Source of the DNA: Phocoenobacter atlanticus subsp. cyclopteri
GTDB taxonomy: Bacteria; Pseudomonadota; Gammaproteobacteria; Enterobacterales; Pasteurellaceae
Assembly (NCBI RefSeq): GCF_018343795.1
Contig: NZ_CP074346.1
Span: 2,232,001-2,296,000 of the forward strand
Direction: 5' to 3'
Length of the DNA: 64,000 nucleotides
Made by a program: the position numbers and the translations under genes. This document shows positions 17,412 through 27,036 of this stretch, one piece after another; the first letter of the stretch is position 1, and each line of letters opens with the position of its first letter. Below the pieces are notes generated by a model that saw nothing but the letters and a program-made list of their open reading frames with translations, was not told the origin of the DNA and searched no databases.

Positions 17412-20400
17412 ATGTCTATAGATTGGAAAAAAATAAGATCGTATGAAGGCTCTCAACAGTCTGCCTTTGAAGAGTTAGTATGCCAAATCGCACACAATAA
17501 ATTTGCTCCAAATACACAAAATAAATATGTACGAGTAAAAGCACCTGATGGTGGAGTTGAATCATATTTAACTTTTCCAAATGGAGATGAGTTTGGCTGG
17601 CAAGCAAAATATTTTTTTGACATTCAAAACAGTCAATTTGATCAAATTGAAAAATCTTTTAAAACGGTTATTGATAAACACCCAAATCTAAAAAAATACT
17701 ATGTATGTTGCCCCATTGATAAGCAAGATCCGAGAATAGAAGGCAAACAATATTTACAAGATAGATGGCACCATTTTGTTAATAAATGTAAGAAAATAGC
17801 TGATGATAAAGGTATTACTCTAGAAATTGAATATTGGGGAGCCTTTGAACTCAATAGTGAATTACAAAAAGAATATAATACAGGAGTAACAAAATTTTGG
17901 TTTGGGTGTGATGAATTTTCAAATAATTGGTTTAATGAGCAAGTAAATGGATCCATAAAAAACTTAGGAGCAAGATATAGTACTGAGTTAAATTTTGAAA
18001 ATCACGAAATTGCATCATATTTTGATTTTATGATAAAAAATTCAAAATTCTGTGATGATATTTTTAATTATCTACAAGAAACCTTTAAAATACTAAACAA
18101 AATTTATAGTGAATTACAAAGTAAGCAGTTCAACACAAAAAATCAGATTGTGAACAAGGTTGAAGTTGGACTACAACAGCTTCAAGATTTCTGGATAACA
18201 ATATCTGAAAATAATCCTACAGAATTGGATATTTTAAAAATAGAAAATTCTTTACAAGATATATTTGATCAAATACTGCCATTATTAACATCCAAATATA
18301 TCATAGACGAAAATTATAGAATAGATAGTTTATTAGATGAATTAGGAAAAGCTATATATGATATTACTCAAAAGTGTTATTATTTAGCTGATAATCCATA
18401 TCTCATTATTCATGGAAAAGCTGGCATTGGCAAATCACATCTACTTGGTGATATTGCAAATAATCTTATCAAAAATAACAAAAAGTGTGTTTTCTTGCTT
18501 GGTCAACGTTTTACCAATGAAACACACCCTTGGACTCAGATATTAAAAGATGAATTAAGATTGTGCTGTAATGAAGATGAATTTTTAGGTATATTGAATA
18601 CCATTGGACAAGCACAACAAGAAAGAGTGTTATTTATAATTGATGCACTTAATGAAGGTAAAGGTTGTCATTTTTGGAAAGATACACTAGCTAGTTTTAT
18701 AGCTAAATTCTCCAAATACCCTTGGGTTGGTCTTGTTTTATCAATTCGCTCTGAATACAAACAAAATATATTAGCAAATATACAAAGAGATATTGAAACA
18801 AAGCGTATTATGTTGATAGAACATATGGGGCTTTCCTCAAATATTGTAGATGCTACAGAGTTCTTCTTTAATTACCATCAAATCCCTTTACCAACAGAAC
18901 CCTTGCTCATTAATGAATTTTCTAACCCTTTATTCCTTAAAATATATTGTGAGTATAGAAAAAGTACTCCCAAAGAAGTATCTTCATTATTAATTAGTGA
19001 AGTATTTAGAGAATATTTTAAAACAATCAATAAAAAAATATCTGAAAAATTAGGATATAGAGTAAATCTTAACTTAGTATCAAAAGTACTTAATGATATT
19101 GCTGAAGCAATATTTATGGGTAATGGACATTCCATTAATTATTTAGACACTACTAATATTATTAATCAAAATTACAGTGCCATAATAAGTGCCGATATAT
19201 TTTTGCAAGAATTACTTGCAGAAAACTTATTAACTGCTCAAATGGATAATGCAACAGATACAGAATATCTGCATTTTACATTTGAACGCTTTCTTGATTA
19301 TCTGACTGCACAATATATTTGTGAAACACTTACAACAAAAAAAGATTTCAAAAATAATTTGGAACTATTATACAACAATTTACTATATAAGGATAGAATA
19401 TTATCTTCAGGTGTTGTAGGTGTTTTATCATTTCTTATTCCCATAAAATATGGTTTTGAACTCTATGAAGTTATAGACTTAAAAAGCATAAATTATTCTT
19501 TTGATATTGTCGATTTATTTATTGAAAGTCTTTATTGGCGTAATAATGATAACTTTAGTCTTGATAAAAATAGACTATTTATAAATGGGGCTATCTCTCA
19601 CAGTAATCACTACTTATTGAGACATTTCCTCAACCTTAATTATCAAGTTGCTGGCAAGGAAAATCATCCACTTAATGCAGAAAAATTACATTTATGGCTA
19701 TCAAAATTTTCATTAGCAGAACGAGATTCTTTTTGGACAATAGAAATTAATAGGGGTTTTGAAAATATTGATGCCTTACAAAACATTATTCTTTGGGGTA
19801 AAAATCGTAGTTTTTCAGATAGTCTATCGGATAATAGCCGTTTTTTACTTGCCACTGCATTGTCATGGGCATTATCTACTACCAATATTGCTCTAAGAGA
19901 TGATATCACAATTGCTCTTGCTCGATTACTACAAAATCACTTATCTGTGGCTAGCGATATTTTGAAACGATTTAGTAGTGTTAATGATCCGTACATTGTA
20001 GAGCGAGTATTTGCTGCTAGCTATGGTGCTGTACTGTCTTCTCAAAAGACAGTACAGTTACAAGAAATCTGTACTTTTTTACTCAACAATTTTTTTTCAA
20101 AAGATGAAATATACCCAAATATATTAGTACGAGATTACGCAAAAAATATTGTTGAATATGCTCATTTGCACTCAATCATCACATTAACAGATGATGAAAA
20201 TGATTTAATTCATCCACCGTACAGTAGTTCATTTCCAAAATCACTACCTAGTAATGATGATATTGATACTCAATTTAATAATTACAACAAGGATACTTCC
20301 CCAGAATATTATCGCTCCATTGATATAATATTTCACTCTATGGCAACAGAATATGGTCGTGGAATGTGTGGTTATGGAGATTTTGGTCGTTATACTTTTG

Positions 20401-21560
20401 AAGCCAAGTTCAGAAATTGGAAAGGTCAAGTTGATATTAATTTACTCAGTAATTATGCAATACAACTGATTTTTGAAAAATACGGATATAATCCTGAATT
20501 ACACGGCAAGTTTGACAGATATTCTATCAGTAACGATAGATCACGTAATACTATTGAACGCATAGGGAAAAAATATCAATGGATTGCAATGTATGAAGCA
20601 ATGGCTAGAGTATCTGATAATATAAAAATGATTGCTCCAAGCTCTCGCTACGGTAGTAATCCACAACAAATATGGTACAACGGTTCTGTCGAGCCTTGTT
20701 TACGAGATATAGATCCTTCATTTATTCCACCTAGTAATGATAAGCGTATGATCCATACCCCCGATTATGATGACTGGGATAATGATTATGAAAAATGGAC
20801 AATTTCTAAAAATAATTTAATTAATATTAGGGAATTATTATCCCTAGAATATGATAATGCTCAATGGTGTTCATTACAGCGTTATGTTGATTATAATCCA
20901 CGCCAGTTAGACGATAATAGTTGTAATGGTTATCAAAACCTTTGGTATAGGGTTCAAGCCTGTTTAGTACATAATAAAGATTTTGAAAATATTATAAGAA
21001 ATATTCAAAATAAAAGTTTTATGAACAACTGGATGCCACAACCTGTGGAACATTATAATAATATTTTTTATGGTGAGTATTATTGGTCTCCTTTATTTTC
21101 TGTGTATAACAATAATTATTATAGTCATAGTAACTGGCAGAACATTACTCATAATAAACAAATTATTGGTAAGGCTCACTCTTGCAGTAATAACTACATA
21201 ATGGAAGGAATAAAAAACTCTCGATTAGCTACTGAAGTTTATGTACCTTCTGAGTTAATTTATAAAACATTAGAGTTAAGTCATGATATTTACGCAGGTT
21301 CTTGGCTTAATCAAAATAATGAAGTAGTCTTATTTGATGCTGGTCTTTATGGAAATAGTAAGAATAATTTATTGATACGGTTTGATGAATTAATGATATT
21401 AGAAAAATTACTAGATTGTCGTATCATTTGGACTGTTCTTTCTGAAAAAGTAGCAATGCACGATATGGTAACGCACACAAAAAATCGTCTCACGATATCA
21501 GGCGTGTATTATTTAGAAAATGGTATTATCACAGGAAATGATTACTTTTTTATTAATTAG
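17412..21560 (+). CDS. STAND NTPase with N-terminal PD-(D/E)xK nuclease, AVAST-like antiphage protein
   Basis: A 1382-residue single-gene island. The N-terminal domain (about 1-160) has a restriction-type nuclease pattern: E20/E21 in FEELVCQ, D46 in PDGGVES, and Q64-x-K66 in GWQAKYF. A P-loop NTPase follows: Walker A GKAGIGKSH (335-343), Walker B VLFIIDALNEG with D411, and SIRSEY at about 444. The long C-terminal part has no motif I recognise. This layout is that of Avs (AVAST) STAND proteins, which sense phage terminase or portal proteins and then activate the nuclease. I cannot assign the Avs type. It is AT-rich with many Asn and Asp, and lies between conserved erpA and glmU. Confidence 0.78.
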   Translation: MSIDWKKIRSYEGSQQSAFEELVCQIAHNKFAPNTQNKYVRVKAPDGGVESYLTFPNGDEFGWQAKYFFDIQNSQFDQIEKSFKTVIDKHPNLKKYYVCCPIDKQDPRIEGKQYLQDRWHHFVNKCKKIADDKGITLEIEYWGAFELNSELQKEYNTGVTKFWFGCDEFSNNWFNEQVNGSIKNLGARYSTELNFENHEIASYFDFMIKNSKFCDDIFNYLQETFKILNKIYSELQSKQFNTKNQIVNKVEVGLQQLQDFWITISENNPTELDILKIENSLQDIFDQILPLLTSKYIIDENYRIDSLLDELGKAIYDITQKCYYLADNPYLIIHGKAGIGKSHLLGDIANNLIKNNKKCVFLLGQRFTNETHPWTQILKDELRLCCNEDEFLGILNTIGQAQQERVLFIIDALNEGKGCHFWKDTLASFIAKFSKYPWVGLVLSIRSEYKQNILANIQRDIETKRIMLIEHMGLSSNIVDATEFFFNYHQIPLPTEPLLINEFSNPLFLKIYCEYRKSTPKEVSSLLISEVFREYFKTINKKISEKLGYRVNLNLVSKVLNDIAEAIFMGNGHSINYLDTTNIINQNYSAIISADIFLQELLAENLLTAQMDNATDTEYLHFTFERFLDYLTAQYICETLTTKKDFKNNLELLYNNLLYKDRILSSGVVGVLSFLIPIKYGFELYEVIDLKSINYSFDIVDLFIESLYWRNNDNFSLDKNRLFINGAISHSNHYLLRHFLNLNYQVAGKENHPLNAEKLHLWLSKFSLAERDSFWTIEINRGFENIDALQNIILWGKNRSFSDSLSDNSRFLLATALSWALSTTNIALRDDITIALARLLQNHLSVASDILKRFSSVNDPYIVERVFAASYGAVLSSQKTVQLQEICTFLLNNFFSKDEIYPNILVRDYAKNIVEYAHLHSIITLTDDENDLIHPPYSSSFPKSLPSNDDIDTQFNNYNKDTSPEYYRSIDIIFHSMATEYGRGMCGYGDFGRYTFEAKFRNWKGQVDINLLSNYAIQLIFEKYGYNPELHGKFDRYSISNDRSRNTIERIGKKYQWIAMYEAMARVSDNIKMIAPSSRYGSNPQQIWYNGSVEPCLRDIDPSFIPPSNDKRMIHTPDYDDWDNDYEKWTISKNNLINIRELLSLEYDNAQWCSLQRYVDYNPRQLDDNSCNGYQNLWYRVQACLVHNKDFENIIRNIQNKSFMNNWMPQPVEHYNNIFYGEYYWSPLFSVYNNNYYSHSNWQNITHNKQIIGKAHSCSNNYIMEGIKNSRLATEVYVPSELIYKTLELSHDIYAGSWLNQNNEVVLFDAGLYGNSKNNLLIRFDELMILEKLLDCRIIWTVLSEKVAMHDMVTHTKNRLTISGVYYLENGIITGNDYFFIN

Positions 21561-21651
21561 TAGTTTACTTATATAATATTATCATCAACATCTATTGAAT
21601 AACCATGCTTAACTATTAACCAGTCAAGCATGTTTTGTGCCTAAATTAACC

Positions 21652-23016
21652 TTATTTCTTCTTAGTCGGACGTTTCCACCCTTGAATATGTCTTTGAGCA
21701 ACTCGTGTGATTACAAGCTCTTTTTCTGCAACATTTTTAGTAATAGTCGCACCAGCACCAATGGTCGCACCATTTTCAATGGTTACAGGAGCAACTAATT
21801 GACAATCTGAACCGACAAAAACATCATCGCCGATAATGGTTTTAAATTTATTTGCACCGTCATAATTACAAGTAATTACACCTGCACCGATATTACAGGT
21901 TTCGCCGATTTCAGCATCACCCACATAGCTTAAGTGATTGACTTTTGAGCCTTTACCCACTTTTGAATTTTTGATTTCAACAAAGTTTCCAACGTGAGTT
22001 TCAGCGGCAAGATCAGCCCCTGGGCGTAAACGAGAGAAAGGTCCGATAATGGCTTTTTGCCCCACAACCGCATTTTCAATCACAGAATAAGGTTTGATTT
22101 CTACATTATCGCCAATTTGACAATTTGTTAAAACACAGCCCGCACCGACCTTCACATTATTTCCTAAGGTAACATTATCTTCAAAAATCACGTTCACATC
22201 AATTTCAACATCTTTACCGTGTTGCACTGTGCCACGCACGTCAATTCTTGCAGGATCAATCACTCGTACGCCACCCAGCATAAGTTTTTCTGCTTGTTTT
22301 TGTTGGTAAAAACGCTCTAAGGCTGCCAGTTGTAAACGGTTATTCGCTCCTTCCACTTCCATAAATTCGTCCGCTTGCACGGCTTGAACTTTAAAGCCAT
22401 CTTGATTTGCAAAAGCGATAATATCGGTGATGTAATATTCTTGTTGAACGTTGTTATTATCTAAACGAGCCAACCATTGTTTAAAACTCTTACCGCTCGC
22501 TACCATTACGCCCGTATTCACTTCTTTGATTGCCAATTGCTCTGGGTTTGCATCTTTTTGTTCCACAATACCCACTACCGAACCTTGATCACGCAAAATA
22601 CGTCCGTAACCAGTTGGATTATCAAGCCCTACAGTTAACAACGCAATGCCATCTTGTGGTTTTTGAGCAATCAATTTTTGCAAAGTTTCTTTGGTAATCA
22701 AAGGTGCATCGCCGTAAAGCATCACGATATTTTCATCATCGTTGAAAAACGGTGCAGCCTGTTGCATTGCGTGTCCTGTACCGAGTTGCTCGGTTTGTAG
22801 CACCCAATTTATTGGCTCGTCTTTTAACACTTGTTGCATTAACTCGCCACCGTGTCCATAAATCAAATGAATATTGTCCACTTCTAATGATTTTGCGGTA
22901 TCAATCACGTGTTTAACCATCGGTTTGCCGGCTACTTTGTGCAACACCTTTGGTAAGTCAGAATACATACGAGTGCCTTTGCCTGCGGCTAAAATTACAA
23001 CACTAAGTTGAGTCAT
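21652..23016 (-). CDS. glmU: Bifunctional GlcNAc-1-P uridyltransferase / GlcN-1-P acetyltransferase
   Basis: Makes UDP-GlcNAc in two steps from glucosamine 1-phosphate. The 454-residue protein has the nucleotidyltransferase domain at about 1-228 ([29 protein letters not shown]). The left-handed beta-helix acetyltransferase domain follows, with many hexapeptide repeats ([36 protein letters not shown]) and the usual basic C-terminus. With glmS at 4296 it covers both ends of the pathway. 56 bp separate its start from the end of rsmD on the same strand. Confidence 0.98.
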   Translation of the reverse strand: MTQLSVVILAAGKGTRMYSDLPKVLHKVAGKPMVKHVIDTAKSLEVDNIHLIYGHGGELMQQVLKDEPINWVLQTEQLGTGHAMQQAAPFFNDDENIVMLYGDAPLITKETLQKLIAQKPQDGIALLTVGLDNPTGYGRILRDQGSVVGIVEQKDANPEQLAIKEVNTGVMVASGKSFKQWLARLDNNNVQQEYYITDIIAFANQDGFKVQAVQADEFMEVEGANNRLQLAALERFYQQKQAEKLMLGGVRVIDPARIDVRGTVQHGKDVEIDVNVIFEDNVTLGNNVKVGAGCVLTNCQIGDNVEIKPYSVIENAVVGQKAIIGPFSRLRPGADLAAETHVGNFVEIKNSKVGKGSKVNHLSYVGDAEIGETCNIGAGVITCNYDGANKFKTIIGDDVFVGSDCQLVAPVTIENGATIGAGATITKNVAEKELVITRVAQRHIQGWKRPTKKK

Positions 23017-23072
23017 TGAAAATCCTTATAAATAATTAAATTAATTTTTACGTATTGTAAAGAAAGCGACAC

Positions 23073-23666
23073 TTAATCGCAAACTTGAATAAGACGACTG
23101 GTCACTTGCCCAAAGGTTTTTTCTTTGAGAATTTGCCACGTTTCTGGTAATACTAAAGCGGTATGATTTTTTTCCGTTTCTACATAAATCAGTCCATTTG
23201 GTGCAATATAGTTATTTTTAATCAATAGATCCAACACTTGTGGTACAAAACCTTTATTAAAAGGGGGATCGATAAAAATCAGATCATAGGGCAATTCATT
23301 ATTTTTTTGAGCAAGAAATTGTAAGGTATCGGTATTGATCACTTTTCCTTTATCTGTTTTAAGCAACGCTAAATTATTTTTTAATTGTTGTGACGCTTTT
23401 GCAAATTTTTCTAAAAATGTGACCGCTTGTGCCTGACGAGAAAGAGCTTCTAATCCGAGTGAACCACTTCCCGCAAAGCAATCTAAACAACGTGCGTTTG
23501 CCACATCATTCATCAACCAATTAAAGACGGTTTCCTTAACACGATCGGTGGTTGGTCTTAATCCTTCGGCATTTAAAACAGGTAATTTTCTGCCTCGCCA
23601 TAGCCCTGAAATAATCCTTACTTCGCCCATTTGACGAGATTTGGTTGAATTTTGTGGTTTTTTCAT
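23073..23666 (-). CDS. rsmD: 16S rRNA (guanine(966)-N2)-methyltransferase
   Basis: SAM-dependent enzyme that makes m2G966 in 16S rRNA. It has 197 residues, with the N-terminal RIISGLWRGRKLPVLNAEGLRPTTDRVKETVFNWL block that defines the family, the SAM site CLDCFAGSGSLGLEALSR and the catalytic DLIFIDPPFNKG (DPPF). Divergent from ftsY with 69 bp between starts, the same pairing as in E. coli. An uptake signal lies within the coding region at about 23157. Confidence 0.96.
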   Translation of the reverse strand: MKKPQNSTKSRQMGEVRIISGLWRGRKLPVLNAEGLRPTTDRVKETVFNWLMNDVANARCLDCFAGSGSLGLEALSRQAQAVTFLEKFAKASQQLKNNLALLKTDKGKVINTDTLQFLAQKNNELPYDLIFIDPPFNKGFVPQVLDLLIKNNYIAPNGLIYVETEKNHTALVLPETWQILKEKTFGQVTSRLIQVCD

Positions 23667-23735
23667 AACAAAAGGTACTCAAAATAAAGTAGAATATAAG
23701 GATATATTCTATATCAATTATAAAGAGAACAAAAT

Positions 23736-24896
23736 ATGGCGAAGAAAAAAGGATTCTGGTCATCACTATTTGGTGATAAACAACAAACTAATGAACAGCA
23801 AATTATCGCAGAACAAGAAACAGAAGGACAAGTTGAAGAACAAGCGGTTACTTGTGATGAAAAATTTGCAAAAAATGAACAAAATGTTACCGCTATTCAT
23901 CAATCTGGCGTCGAAGTAACAGCTGAATTGCAACCTGAAATTGTCGATAATTATCAAAAAAAACCAACTCAAGATGGCTTTTTCAATCGTCTTATCAATG
24001 GATTAGTAAAAACAAAACAAAATATTGGTTCGGGATTTTTGAGGTTTTTTCAAGGTAAAAAAATTGATGATGAACTGTTTGAAGAGTTAGAAGAAAAACT
24101 ATTAATTGCCGATTTAGGTATGCCAACTACTACAAAAATCATTAATAATTTAATTCAGCATACATCTAAGAAAGAATTGAAAGAGGCAGAATTACTTTAT
24201 CAGCAATTAAAAATCGAATTGGCTGATGTACTAAAACCTGTGGCACAGCCTTTGGTTATTGATGAAACGAAAAAACCTTATGTAATTTTGATGGTGGGGG
24301 TTAATGGGGTAGGAAAAACCACCACTATTGGGAAATTAGCGCGCAAATTTAAAGACGAAGGTAAATCTGTAATGCTTGCTGCGGGCGATACTTTTCGTGC
24401 GGCTGCGGTGGAACAACTACAAGTTTGGGGTGAACGTAACCAGATTCCTGTTGTGGCACAATCTACGGGTTCAGATTCTGCATCTGTGATTTATGATGCG
24501 ATGCAATCAGCCAATGCCAAAGGTATTGATATTTTATTGGCTGATACCGCAGGGCGTTTACAAAATAAAGATAATTTAATGGACGAATTGAAAAAAATTG
24601 TCCGAGTGATACGTAAATATGATGAAACTGCACCACACGAAATTATGCTAACACTTGACGCTTCAACTGGACAAAATGCCATCAGCCAGACGAAACTTTT
24701 TAATGATGCCGTTGGTCTAACAGGCATCTCTCTCACTAAATTAGATGGAACAGCAAAGGGGGGCGTTATTTTCTCCATTGCGGATCAATTTAATATTCCA
24801 ATACGATTTATTGGTGTTGGAGAGAGTATTGAAGATTTGCGTCAATTTGATGCAGATGAATTTATTGACGCATTATTTAGTAATGAAAAAAGCTAA
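23736..24896 (+). CDS. ftsY: Signal recognition particle receptor FtsY
   Basis: GTPase receptor that docks SRP-ribosome complexes at the membrane. It has 386 residues: MAKKKGFWSSLFG lipid-binding start, a short acidic A domain (to about 80), the N domain (GFFNRLINGLVKTK...), and the G domain with GVNGVGKTTTIGKLARK, AAGDTFRAAAVEQL, DTAGRLQNK and TKLDGTAKGG. The A domain is shorter than that of E. coli. ftsE and ftsX, which follow in E. coli, are not here; a MITE sits 31 bp after the stop. Confidence 0.97.
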   Translation: MAKKKGFWSSLFGDKQQTNEQQIIAEQETEGQVEEQAVTCDEKFAKNEQNVTAIHQSGVEVTAELQPEIVDNYQKKPTQDGFFNRLINGLVKTKQNIGSGFLRFFQGKKIDDELFEELEEKLLIADLGMPTTTKIINNLIQHTSKKELKEAELLYQQLKIELADVLKPVAQPLVIDETKKPYVILMVGVNGVGKTTTIGKLARKFKDEGKSVMLAAGDTFRAAAVEQLQVWGERNQIPVVAQSTGSDSASVIYDAMQSANAKGIDILLADTAGRLQNKDNLMDELKKIVRVIRKYDETAPHEIMLTLDASTGQNAISQTKLFNDAVGLTGISLTKLDGTAKGGVIFSIADQFNIPIRFIGVGESIEDLRQFDADEFIDALFSNEKS

Positions 24897-24927
24897 TTCC
24901 TTACATATTACTAAACACTACATAATG

Positions 24928-25101
24928 CAGGGCAAGAGCATTATAATTTAAAAAACTCTCATTAATTGTATGTATTTTGTTCTTCATTAAGTAATATTGA
25001 TAATAGTACATTTATATAAACTATATTTCATAAATTTAAGTGAGCAAACATCATACAAATTGTTTATTTATTACTTTAAAATTTATAATGCTCTTGCCCT
25101 G
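24928..25101. mobile_element. 174-bp MITE with ISAs1-like ends
   Basis: The element has perfect 19-bp terminal inverted repeats, CAGGGCAAGAGCATTATAA. The 10-bp sequence CTACATAATG is duplicated directly outside both ends (24918-24927 and 25102-25111). It has no coding capacity and an AT-rich interior. The first bases of the ends agree with those of the intact ISAs1-family element at 11448 (13 of the first 14) and the duplication length is the same. It is therefore probably moved in trans by a transposase of that family. Confidence 0.92.
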
Positions 25102-25208
25102 CTACATAATGGAAGATTTCTTTACTATTATTTAAAAGTATGAGACAATTTTACTTTCGTTCAAGACAGAATGAATTATTTTGAGATAAACAATTAGGAG
25201 TCATCTCT

Positions 25209-25673
25209 ATGAAAAAAATGCTATTAAGTGCATTAATACTGGGTTCAGCAGTTACTTTAACTGCTTGTGATAAAGCTGAAGAATTAAAAGCATCTGTTAC
25301 AGAGGCAAAAAGTTCAGTAGTAGAAAAAGCAACTGAAGTTAAAGATTCAGCAATGGATAAAACAACTGAAGTTAAAAATGCAGTTGTTGAAAAGGCTGTT
25401 GAAGTTAAAGATGCAGCAGTTGCAAAAGCCACTGAAGTTAAAGATGCAGCTATGGCGAAAGCTACAGAAGCAACAGATACAGTTATGAACAAAGCAACTG
25501 AAGTTAAAGATGTAGCTATGACGAAAGCTACAGAAGCAACAGATGCAGTTATGAACAAAGCAACTGAAGTTAAAGATGTAGCTATGACGAAAGCTACAGA
25601 AGCAACAGATACAGTTATGAACAAAGCAACTGAAACTCAAGAAGTAATTAAAGCAACAGATGGTACAAAATAA
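25209..25673 (+). CDS. Lipoprotein made of 11-residue amphipathic repeats (LEA-like)
   Basis: A 154-residue protein with a lipoprotein signal (VTLTAC, lipidated Cys20). The rest is an almost continuous series of 11-residue repeats of the type KATEVKDAAMA / KATEATDAVMN, rich in Ala, Lys, Glu, Thr and Val and without Pro, Gly or aromatics. This pattern gives a long amphipathic helix like LEA proteins or apolipoproteins. Preceded by a good ribosome-binding site (TTAGGAGTCATCTCT) and followed by a terminator, so probably monocistronic. Function unknown; envelope stabilisation under stress is only an inference. Confidence 0.82.
   Translation: MKKMLLSALILGSAVTLTACDKAEELKASVTEAKSSVVEKATEVKDSAMDKTTEVKNAVVEKAVEVKDAAVAKATEVKDAAMAKATEATDTVMNKATEVKDVAMTKATEATDAVMNKATEVKDVAMTKATEATDTVMNKATETQEVIKATDGTK
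25428..25640 (+). repeat. 66-bp in-frame tandem repeat inside the lipoprotein gene
   Basis: Units begin at 25428, 25494, 25560 and 25626 (last one partial). The second and third units differ at very few positions and the first slightly more. Each encodes 22 residues, two hendecads. Because 66 is divisible by three, gain or loss of a unit changes length without a frameshift. Confidence 0.9.
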
Positions 25674-25701
25674 GTTACCTGAGTAAATACTTTTATAAAA
25701 C

Positions 25702-25727
25702 CCTACTTAATTAAGTAGGTTTTTTTT
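25702..25727 (+). terminator. Rho-independent terminator after the lipoprotein gene
   Basis: CCTACTTAA is followed at once by TTAAGTAGG and a run of eight T. Confidence 0.88.
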
Positions 25728-25910
25728 ATATAAACTAGTGATAGCTAATAGCTTGTACCATAAAAGATACATAAAGCTTATTTCTTTTATAGAAACACAA
25801 ATTTTAATAAATAATATATCAAAATATTAAGAAATGAGTAGGTAAATAGCGTTAAGTATCCTTTAGGGAATAGTGTGATCTTTAAAAAATCCCTTAGATT
25901 GCAAGAGAAT

Positions 25911-26894
25911 TTATTCAAAAACCTCTAAAACAAGTTTAGTTAAACCATCAAGTAACATCAATTCTAAATTTACGCCATTGATATAAAGATTTTGCTGGGT
26001 TTGTTGAATAATTTTATGTCCTTTTAATAATTTTTGGGCAGTAATTTGTTGTCCAAAAATTAAAATACCTTTTTGTAAATCAGGATTTGTCCAGTTGGTG
26101 GCAATATTCATTTGGGCTTTAAGAGCATCACTAAAGAATGATGACAGCCAATCGAGTTGTTCTGATATATTTTCTTTCTCTTTATCAAAACTTTTTAATA
26201 ACAATAGAATATTTTTACTTTTATAAAATCGCCAGAAATTTTGTAAAAAGGTTTTACGCTGTGATAAGCGGTCAGTTTCAATAAATTTTTTGCAAAAAAG
26301 TGGACGATGGTGACACAATCGCAGTGCAGTACTTAATTCTTCCCTCTCTTTTTGTGGATAAATATTTTGTAGCCATTGCAATGATAAAGTACTTTCAGGT
26401 GCATAGATAACCCATTGTTGGCAACGACTTTGAATAGTGGCAAGAACAGTGGACTGTAACGGTGCTTTTAATAAAAAATAAACGTTATTATGAGGTTCTT
26501 CTAAGGTTTTTAGTAATGCATTGGCACTGGATTCATTGAGTTTATCTGTATCTGCAATATAAATGACAATATTACCATCTTGTTGTGCAAATTGTTGTAA
26601 TTGACTATTCAATTCTCGAATTTGATCAATACCGATTTCTTTATTTTCCATAGATTGTAAAATATGGAAATCAGGATGGTTTTGACTTTCGACTAGAAGG
26701 CAACTTTTACATTGATAACAAGGTTGTTCTCCCTGTGGATGATGACATAGTAGCCAATGAGCAAAATGGCGAATAAGTACATCTGTTCCTAACCCTATTT
26801 CTGTTTTAAAAAGTAAGGCGTGATGTTGGTGATTTTGTAGGAATGCATTGCTTAATTGCTGGTATAAATTATATTGCCAAGGATAGAGTTTCAT
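25911..26894 (-). CDS. holB: DNA polymerase III subunit delta'
   Basis: Clamp-loader subunit of the replicative polymerase. The 327-residue protein has the degenerate P-loop normal for delta' (FKTEIGLGTDVL, without the GKT lysine), the zinc-binding cysteines (C50 area, CYQCKSC), the SENKEIGIDQIRELNSQL-like segment, KLNESSANALLKTLEEP and IQSRCQQW. In E. coli it follows tmk; here it is alone and divergent from murD. The 237-bp gap before it (25674-25910) holds only the lipoprotein terminator and AT-rich DNA. Confidence 0.95.
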   Translation of the reverse strand: MKLYPWQYNLYQQLSNAFLQNHQHHALLFKTEIGLGTDVLIRHFAHWLLCHHPQGEQPCYQCKSCLLVESQNHPDFHILQSMENKEIGIDQIRELNSQLQQFAQQDGNIVIYIADTDKLNESSANALLKTLEEPHNNVYFLLKAPLQSTVLATIQSRCQQWVIYAPESTLSLQWLQNIYPQKEREELSTALRLCHHRPLFCKKFIETDRLSQRKTFLQNFWRFYKSKNILLLLKSFDKEKENISEQLDWLSSFFSDALKAQMNIATNWTNPDLQKGILIFGQQITAQKLLKGHKIIQQTQQNLYINGVNLELMLLDGLTKLVLEVFE

Positions 26895-27036
26895 AAATAT
26901 GTTTTTAGAAAAAATTATAGGTATATTTCAACACTTAATGGCTTTTTTTGCAAATTTTTATATAAATCTTACCGCTTATAAGGTTATTTATGCGATAATT
27001 GAAAAGATTTTTTTACCATTTTAGGATCGTAAATTT

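Noticed and set aside
17412-21560. Prophage origin for the large STAND gene
   Set aside because: No integrase, structural phage genes or attachment repeats are seen around it; it stands as a single gene between housekeeping genes.
25151-25624. 157-codon open frame on the minus strand with SVASVAFVIATSLTSVAL-like repeats
   Set aside because: It is the antisense shadow of the 66-bp repeats in the lipoprotein gene; the plus-strand frame has the signal peptide, lipobox, ribosome-binding site and terminator.
25347-25640. Second minus-strand frame with SCFVHNCICCFCSFRHSYIF repeats
   Set aside because: Also a product of the same tandem repeat in another frame; the cysteine-rich composition is an artefact of the antisense codons.
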